From AC-37 sp036386455 (GTDB lineage: Bacteria > Actinomycetota > Thermoleophilia > Solirubrobacterales > Thermoleophilaceae): a stretch of 44,801 nt of DNA. Under the pieces are notes generated by a model that ran no database searches, was not told where the DNA came from, and saw only the letters and a program-made list of their open reading frames with translations. The stretch lies in NCBI GenBank assembly GCA_036386455.1, contig DASVVS010000065.1:1-44801 (forward strand). Reading direction: 5' to 3'. Below are positions 40,025-44,801 of the stretch, in pieces (positions within the stretch are counted from its first letter, which is position 1; every line of letters begins with the position of its first letter). The position numbers and the translations under genes are program-made.

Positions 40025-40032
40025 GGCGCTGG

Positions 40033-40038
40033 AGGTTA
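40033..40038 (-). promoter_or_regulatory. -10 hexamer TAACCT for miaB, leaderless type
   Basis: TAACCT lies 8 nt before GTG 40024; its TAA is also the stop codon of the upstream SnoaL-like gene. No ribosome binding site lies between the hexamer and the start. Confidence 0.45.
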
Positions 40039-40428
40039 GTCCGCGGCCTCGAGGACGCGGAAGGCGTCATCGGCCTCGTAGTACGCCTGGACCTCGGTCA
40101 CGAGGCCGTCCGTGATCTCCCCGACGTAGCCCCACGTATGGCTGTTCGGAACCCCTTCCGAGGAGCGGCCGGAGAAGCCGACCGTCCACGCGACGCGGTC
40201 CCCGCGCACGACCACCCGCTCCACTTCGGCGCGATTCGTGCCGAGCAGGTCGACGTACTCGGCGAACCTCGCCAGCACAGCCTCCCGCCCGCGGTACGTG
40301 CCGGCTCCGGGGAAGTCGGGCGCCTCGTGGTAGACGACGTCGGGATGCCAGAACCTCGCCACCACGCCCTCCAGCCCGTGTTCGTTGAACACGTCGAACG
40401 AGTGGCGGACCAGCTCCTCGTGGTTCAT
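40036..40428 (-). CDS. SnoaL-like (NTF2-fold) protein
   Basis: Protein of 130 residues with the SnoaL/NTF2 pattern: HSFDVFNEHGLEGVVARFWHPDVVYHEAPDFPGAGTYRGREAV, then strands (VERVVVRGDRVAWTVGFSGRS) and GLVTEVQAYYEADDAFRVL. The fold forms a cone-shaped pocket used by isomerases, cyclases and hydrolases; no catalytic set is certain here. ATG 40428 overlaps the VOC gene stop (ATGA). The two may act on related small molecules, but nothing fixes the substrate. Confidence 0.85.
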   Translation of the reverse strand: MNHEELVRHSFDVFNEHGLEGVVARFWHPDVVYHEAPDFPGAGTYRGREAVLARFAEYVDLLGTNRAEVERVVVRGDRVAWTVGFSGRSSEGVPNSHTWGYVGEITDGLVTEVQAYYEADDAFRVLEAAD

Positions 40429-40844
40429 CCGAGTCGCGTGGACCCGTCCGGCTCGATCGTCCAGCGCGGGTTGTGCGCGACCTCCCAAGGGTGGCCGTCG
40501 GGGTCCACGAACATGCCGCTGTAGCCGCCCCAGAAGGTCTCGGCCGGCTCGCGCGGGATCGCCGCGCCCGCGGCGCGCGCCTCCTCGATCACCGCGTCGA
40601 CCTCCGCGGGCGAGCGCGTGTTGTAGGCGAGCGTGATGCCGCCCCAGCCGCCGCGGTCCTCCACGCCGCTGTCCTCGGCCAGCTTCTCGCGGCTCCAGAG
40701 CGCGACGACGAGCCCCCCGGCCTGGAAGAAGGCGACGTCGTCCTCCGGCCCGGCGTTCGTGTGCCAGCCGAGCGCCTCGTAGAAGGCGCGGGCGCGGGCG
40801 AGGTCGCGCGTGCCGAGGGTGATGAGGCTGAGCCGCTGCTCCAC
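40425..40844 (-). CDS. VOC (glyoxalase/bleomycin resistance) family protein
   Basis: Protein of 139 residues. The vicinal-oxygen-chelate fold is shown by LITLGTRDLARARAFYEALGWHTNAG, FFQAGGLVVALWSREKL and the second repeat ending GYSGMFVDPDGHPWEVAHNP. The last motif supplies one usual metal ligand (E). The first strand lacks the common His ligand (L-I-T-L where H is usual), so metal binding may differ. GTG 40844 starts 3 bp after the RNase Y stop, so it may be read from the same mRNA. Confidence 0.85.
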   Translation of the reverse strand: MEQRLSLITLGTRDLARARAFYEALGWHTNAGPEDDVAFFQAGGLVVALWSREKLAEDSGVEDRGGWGGITLAYNTRSPAEVDAVIEEARAAGAAIPREPAETFWGGYSGMFVDPDGHPWEVAHNPRWTIEPDGSTRLG

Positions 40845-40847
40845 GCG

Positions 40848-42425
40848 CTACCTCGCTATGTCCACAGAGCGCGACTCGCGGATCACCGTGACCTTGATCT
40901 GCCCGGCGTACTCGAGCTCGCGCTCCACGTCGCGCGCGATCCGGTGCGAGAGCAGCGCGGCGGTGTCGTCGTCGACCTCCTCCGGGTGCACGATCACGCG
41001 GATCTCGCGGCCGGCCTGCATCGCGTAGACCTTCTCCACGCCCTGGTGGCGCCCGGCGATCTCCTCGAGGTCGCGCAGGCGCTTGGTGTACTGCTCGAGC
41101 GACTCGCCGCGGGCGCCCGGGCGGGCGCCTGAGAGCGAGTCCACGATCTGCACGATCACGGCCTCGACCGTGCGCAGCTCCACCTCGTTGTGATGGGCCT
41201 CCATCGCGTGGGCGACCGCCTCGGACTCCCCGTAGCGGCGCGCCAGCTCGCCGCCCACGAGCGCGTGCGGACCCTCGATCTCGTGCGTGACCGCCTTGCC
41301 GATGTCGTGCATCAGAGCCGCGCGGGCGGCGGTCTTGCAGCTCGCGCCCAGCTCGGCCGCCAGGAGCCGCGCCAGGCGGGCGCACTCGAGCGAGTGCGCC
41401 AGCACGTTCTGGCCGTAGCTCGTGCGGTAGTGCAACCGCCCGAGCAGCTTGGAGAGCTCCGGGTGCAGCGTGCCGATGTCGGCCTCGAGCACGGCCTGCT
41501 CCCCCACCTCGGCGATGTGGTTCTCGATCTCGGAGCGCGACTGGTAGAAGGCCTCCTCGATCCGCGCCGGGTGGATGCGGCCGTCCTGGAGCAGCTTCTC
41601 CAGCGTGAGCCGGGCGATCTCGCGGCGGACGCCGTCGAAGCCGGACAGCAGCACGGCGCCGGGCGTGTCGTCGACGATGAAGTCGATCCCGGTGAGCGTC
41701 TCGAGGGCGCGGATGTTGCGGCCCTCGCGCCCGATGATCCGGCCCTTGAGGTCGTCGGAGTCGAGCTGCACCGCGGAGACCGTGGTCTCGACCGCGTGAC
41801 TGCCCGCGACCCGTTGCATGACCGTGCTCAAGATGCTGCGCGCACGGCGCTCGGCGTCGCGGCGGGCCTCCTGCTCGACCTGGCGGACGAGGGCGGCGCT
41901 GTCGTGGCGGAGCTCCTCCTCGAGCTCCTTCAGGAGGATCTGGCGCGCCTGGGACGCGCTCAGGCCCGCGATCCGCTCGAGCTCGCGGAGCTGGTCGCGC
42001 TTGGCGGCCTTCAGCTTCTCCTGCTCGCGCTCGAGGTTGCGCGTGCGGTCCTGCAGTGCGGTCTCGCGGCGCTCGAGCTCGGCGAGGCGCACGTCGAGCG
42101 ACTCCTCCTTGCGCAGGATCCGCTCCTCGGTGCGGGCTATCTCGGCCCGGCGCTCGCGGAGCTCGGTCGCGGCCCCCTCGTCGCGCGGCGCCGCGCGCGG
42201 GGCCGGCGCGGGGTCCGGGATGGGCGCGGGGCCCGGGATGGGCGCGGGGCCCGGGGCCGGCACCGGCGCCGCTGACTGGGCCGGCACCGGCACCGCCGTG
42301 GCCTGCGCCATCGCCGGGTGCTCAGGCGCGGGGGAGCCGCTCGGCAGGGCGGCCCGCGGACGCAACAGCAGCACGACCGACGCCGACACCACGGCGGCCA
42401 CCACTGCTCCGAGCACGATCTCCAT
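40848..42425 (-). CDS. rny: Ribonuclease Y
   Basis: Membrane-anchored endoribonuclease of 525 residues that starts mRNA decay. An N-terminal helix (3-22) anchors it. A Pro/Ala-rich linker (about 28-80, repeats of PAPIPGP and similar) follows, longer than in most relatives. Then come a coiled coil (about 85-190), the KH domain with IIGREGRNIR (230-239), and the HD domain with MHDIGK (H373, D374) and AHHNE. The domain order is complete. ATG 42425 has AGCGGAGAG just upstream as ribosome binding site. It is transcribed away from the metallophosphoesterase. Confidence 0.96.
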   Translation of the reverse strand: MEIVLGAVVAAVVSASVVLLLRPRAALPSGSPAPEHPAMAQATAVPVPAQSAAPVPAPGPAPIPGPAPIPDPAPAPRAAPRDEGAATELRERRAEIARTEERILRKEESLDVRLAELERRETALQDRTRNLEREQEKLKAAKRDQLRELERIAGLSASQARQILLKELEEELRHDSAALVRQVEQEARRDAERRARSILSTVMQRVAGSHAVETTVSAVQLDSDDLKGRIIGREGRNIRALETLTGIDFIVDDTPGAVLLSGFDGVRREIARLTLEKLLQDGRIHPARIEEAFYQSRSEIENHIAEVGEQAVLEADIGTLHPELSKLLGRLHYRTSYGQNVLAHSLECARLARLLAAELGASCKTAARAALMHDIGKAVTHEIEGPHALVGGELARRYGESEAVAHAMEAHHNEVELRTVEAVIVQIVDSLSGARPGARGESLEQYTKRLRDLEEIAGRHQGVEKVYAMQAGREIRVIVHPEEVDDDTAALLSHRIARDVERELEYAGQIKVTVIRESRSVDIAR

Positions 42426-42828
42426 CTCTCCGCTCTCCCACTCCGGCTCCGTGCCGGTCCCACGCCGGCCTGGACCGGCGATCAGGTCGCTATCGAGCGG
42501 CGTGGCTCGGCTGCCGCAAGACCCAGTCTTGCTCTATGGGCGGGTGGGCGCGCCCGGCGCGCCCGGAGAGGTACCGCGGGTGCCCTATACGCCTCCTCGG
42601 TGGGCGTTCCCGGTCGGTTGTCCGAAAGAGTCGTTCATAGCCGCGATGGCTGGTGTCCCGCTTCCAAAAAAGCTCTATTTGCTGGTATTTCGTCTCACGG
42701 CGGCCGATCAGGCCGCTTATGTAGAAGGTACCGCCGCGGTCAACCCCCGCGCGCCGGCGCCCTCGGCGCCCGCACCCTGGTAAAAATCCCCCGCGCGGAC
42801 CAGCCCCGGTCCGCTGGGAGGAGCGAAG
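42426..42828. other. 403 bp intergenic region, no gene recognised
   Basis: Between the divergent rny and metallophosphoesterase genes. The part from about 42590 to 42725 is markedly A+T-richer than the rest of the window. Hairpins are seen at 42700-42716 (GCGGCC/GGCCGC, loop GATCA) and at 42795-42814. I find no match to tmRNA, SRP RNA, RNase P or 6S features. It likely carries two promoters and long leaders. A small RNA cannot be excluded. Confidence 0.5.
42795..42814 (+). promoter_or_regulatory. Leader hairpin directly before a strong ribosome binding site
   Basis: GCGGACC and GGTCCGC form a perfect 7 bp stem with loop AGCCCC. It ends one base before GGGAGGAG (42816-42823), which is 5 nt before ATG 42829. 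The hairpin could affect ribosome access. Confidence 0.4.
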
Positions 42829-44801
42829 ATGCCCTGGAAGAGCCGGTTTCGCGCCGCGGCCGTCGCCGTGGCCCTGTTCGCGTGGATCGCCGCCCCGGCG
42901 GAGGCGCGCACGCTCACGACGTACGAGCAGACGATCCTCGACCGCGACCGCGACAACCGGCTCGAGCCGGCACCGGGCGAGCGCCCGCACGTGTTCCGCG
43001 ACAACCTCGGCACGACCGCGCCCAGCGTGGAGCCGAACCCGTTCAGCCGCCTCTTCTTCGCTCAGTTCACGGACAACCACATCGTCGACGAGGAGTCGCC
43101 GCTGCGGGTGGAGTTCCTCGACGAGTTCGACCGCCCGTTCACCTCGGCATACCGCCCGCAGGAGGGCCTGATGCCGCAGGTGGCCGAGGAGATGGTCCGG
43201 CAGGTGCGCAACACGGTCAGCCCCGTGACCCACGAGCAGCTCGACCTCGCCATGCAGACCGGCGACAACACCGACAACTCCCAGTGCAACGAGACGCGCT
43301 GGATGATCGACGTCTTCGACGGCAGTCGCGTGGTGGACCCGAACTCGGGGATCGAGAACGGCGCTCCCGCGCCGCCGGTCGGCGAGCAGTGCGACACCCA
43401 CGTGGCCGGGCAGGACCCGAACCCGGCGTTCCCGCCGCCCGTGCCGGGTGGCGACGCCGCCTGCGATCCGGAGGCCATCGCCGACAACCCGCGCGGCGAC
43501 CTCTACGACGGCGTGCGCGGCGACCACCAGTACTACGAGCCCGACTCGAGCTCCGAGCAGGACGGCCGCGGCTATTCGCCGTACGAGGAGGAGAACCTGG
43601 CCGAGGAGGGGCGGCGGAGCTCGGTCCGCGACTTCCCCGGGCTCTTCGAGCGGATGAACGAGCCGTTCCGCACGACCGGGCTCGGGCTGCCGTGGTACAG
43701 CGTGTTCGGGAACCACGACGCCCTGCTCCAGGGCAACCAGCCGCGCCGACCGGAGCTCGAGGCGATCGCGGTCGGGTGCGCGAAGGTGCGCGGGCCCTCG
43801 GCGGGCACCCGGACGCTCATCGAGGACCTGATGCAGGGCGGCACGACGCCGGACGAGGCCGCTCAGATCCTCCAGGAGTCGGTCGGCGACGCCGACGGCA
43901 ACGTCGCGATCGTGCCGCCCGACCCGCGCCGGCGGCCGCTGCGCAAGAGCGAGTACATCGCCGAGCACTTCGCCACGACCGGGTTCCCGGTCGGCCACGG
44001 GTACCGGCCCGAGAACGTGGCGAGCGGGATGGGCAACTACTCGTTCGACCCGCTGCCGGGCGAGACCGACGCGCCGCCGGCGCGGCCCGGCCTGCGCTTC
44101 GTGGTGCTCGACTCGATCTCCGAGGCGGGGCTCGACGGCGGCAACATCGACGACGAGCAGTTCCAGTGGCTGCACCAGGAGCTGCGGGCGGCCGAGGCCA
44201 GGCAGGAGCTCGTGATGGTCTTCGCACACCACTCGCTGCGCACGATGAACCAGCCGCCGGTGAGCCCGTTCCCGATGGGCGACCAGGGCGGCAACTACAG
44301 CCCGTTCGTGCACTTCGGGCTCGGGCCGGGCGAGGTGGAGACGCCGTGCGAGGCCGAGGGCGGACCGCCGCCCGATCCCGCCACCCCGCCGGGGCCGACC
44401 GAGACGCTGCGCTGCCTGATGCTCCGCCATCCGAGCGTGATCGCGTTCGTGAACGGCCACGAGCACGAGAACCGGATCGACCCGTTCCCGCGCCGCGGCG
44501 AGGACCGCAACCAGGCCGAGGGCGGCTTCTGGGAGATCAACACGGCGTCGCACATCGACTGGCCGCAGCAGTCGCGCGTGCTCGACCTGGTCGACAACCG
44601 CGACGGGAGCCTGTCGATCTTCACGACGATGCTCGACCACAACGGCGCGCCGAACCCGGGCGGGGCGCCGCCGAGCGACGGTCAGGGTCAGACGGGCGAG
44701 CAGACGCAGCGGCTGGCGTCGATCGCGCGCGAGCTGTCGTTCAACGACCCGGATTCGCGGAACGGCGAGGACGACGAGGGTGCCCAGCGCGGCGACGCGC
44801 G
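42829..44801 (+). CDS. Secreted metallophosphoesterase, calcineurin-like (runs off the window)
   Basis: At least 657 residues; no stop is reached. A signal peptide (AAAVAVALFAWIAAPAEA) leads to a calcineurin-like phosphoesterase domain. Metal-binding motifs are FTDNHIVDE (D-x-H), MQTGDNTDN (GD), VFGNHD, VFAHHSL and NGHEHENR. Between them are long acidic and Pro-rich insertions. The layout resembles the large actinobacterial metallophosphoesterases of the PPA1498 type; the substrate is unknown. ATG 42829 has the ribosome binding site GGGAGGAG at 5 nt spacing, so unlike many neighbours it has a normal leader. Confidence 0.9.
   Translation, partial: MPWKSRFRAAAVAVALFAWIAAPAEARTLTTYEQTILDRDRDNRLEPAPGERPHVFRDNLGTTAPSVEPNPFSRLFFAQFTDNHIVDEESPLRVEFLDEFDRPFTSAYRPQEGLMPQVAEEMVRQVRNTVSPVTHEQLDLAMQTGDNTDNSQCNETRWMIDVFDGSRVVDPNSGIENGAPAPPVGEQCDTHVAGQDPNPAFPPPVPGGDAACDPEAIADNPRGDLYDGVRGDHQYYEPDSSSEQDGRGYSPYEEENLAEEGRRSSVRDFPGLFERMNEPFRTTGLGLPWYSVFGNHDALLQGNQPRRPELEAIAVGCAKVRGPSAGTRTLIEDLMQGGTTPDEAAQILQESVGDADGNVAIVPPDPRRRPLRKSEYIAEHFATTGFPVGHGYRPENVASGMGNYSFDPLPGETDAPPARPGLRFVVLDSISEAGLDGGNIDDEQFQWLHQELRAAEARQELVMVFAHHSLRTMNQPPVSPFPMGDQGGNYSPFVHFGLGPGEVETPCEAEGGPPPDPATPPGPTETLRCLMLRHPSVIAFVNGHEHENRIDPFPRRGEDRNQAEGGFWEINTASHIDWPQQSRVLDLVDNRDGSLSIFTTMLDHNGAPNPGGAPPSDGQGQTGEQTQRLASIARELSFNDPDSRNGEDDEGAQRGDA

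Noticed and set aside
42056..42280. Short Pro/Ala codon repeats as a DNA repeat or CRISPR-like array
   Set aside because: The repeats are in frame with RNase Y and encode its Pro/Ala linker; there are no spacers.
42590..42725. A+T-richer intergenic part as tmRNA, SRP RNA or 6S RNA
   Set aside because: None of the conserved ends, tag frame or helix signatures of those RNAs could be found.
42490..44640. Minus-strand open frame of 716 codons antisense to the metallophosphoesterase
   Set aside because: Composition is of a shadow frame (Val/Arg/Leu/His-rich, no motif), while the plus strand has a signal peptide, ribosome binding site and phosphoesterase motifs.

Overview
The window is very G+C-rich, uses GTG start codons freely, and packs genes with 1-4 bp overlaps. 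It carries a principal-type sigma factor with a basic Lys/Ala-rich N-terminus, the MurT/GatD pair and the DapL route to diaminopimelate. Together these point to an actinobacterium, probably class Thermoleophilia (Solirubrobacterales-like). That placement is an inference from gene content and style, since no rRNA is present. I see no tRNA, rRNA, CRISPR array, transposase, integrase or prophage gene. It reads as ordinary chromosome with about 47 protein genes.

Layout. 1-3.2 kb: TrhA/hemolysin III (cut by the window edge), a Tim44-like protein and two membrane proteins. 3.2-6.9 kb: four minus-strand genes joined by GTGA overlaps: an exported propeller-like protein, an M14 carboxypeptidase, an ECF sigma factor, and a membrane-anchored propeller protein that looks like its anti-sigma factor. 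7-10.7 kb: YceH, then an ECF sigma/Ogt methyltransferase pair flanked by two related LppX/LprG-like envelope proteins. 10.8-12.4 kb: a major sigma factor and an ArsR regulator. 12.5-16 kb: a secreted M14 peptidase of about 1170 residues. 16-19.9 kb: a small membrane protein, a thioredoxin-TPR protein, a cyclophilin lipoprotein, a HAD phosphatase, a DUF2103-like protein and a phosphatase-fold protein without its catalytic cysteine. 19.9-24.1 kb: lipid kinase, murT, methyltransferase, gatD and a DUF1707 protein. 24.1-30.9 kb: dut-hflX, an epimerase, a lipoprotein, and miaA-GNAT-dapF-dapL. 31-34.1 kb: sigma factor/zinc-finger anti-sigma/DoxX, then folE and a ferredoxin reductase. 34.1-38.6 kb: MerR, a repeat coiled-coil protein, cytochrome P450 and a large membrane protein. 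38.7-44.8 kb: miaB, a SnoaL-like protein, a VOC protein, RNase Y, and a secreted metallophosphoesterase that runs off the window.

How the genes fit together. Cell-wall chemistry recurs: DapL and DapF supply diaminopimelate, MurT/GatD amidate lipid II, and M14 peptidases may act on wall peptides. Three small sigma-factor modules and a principal-type sigma factor add transcriptional control. tRNA modification is represented by miaA and miaB.

Most notable points. (1) DapF has serine at both catalytic cysteine positions while its substrate-binding motifs are kept. (2) About 14 genes have a TANNNT hexamer 6-10 nt before the start codon, the signature of leaderless transcripts, including a divergent pair whose two -10 boxes overlap by 2 bp. 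(3) The sigma/propeller/M14 operon looks like an envelope-sensing unit. (4) A methyltransferase sits between murT and gatD. (5) A phosphatase-like protein has lost its P-loop cysteine.
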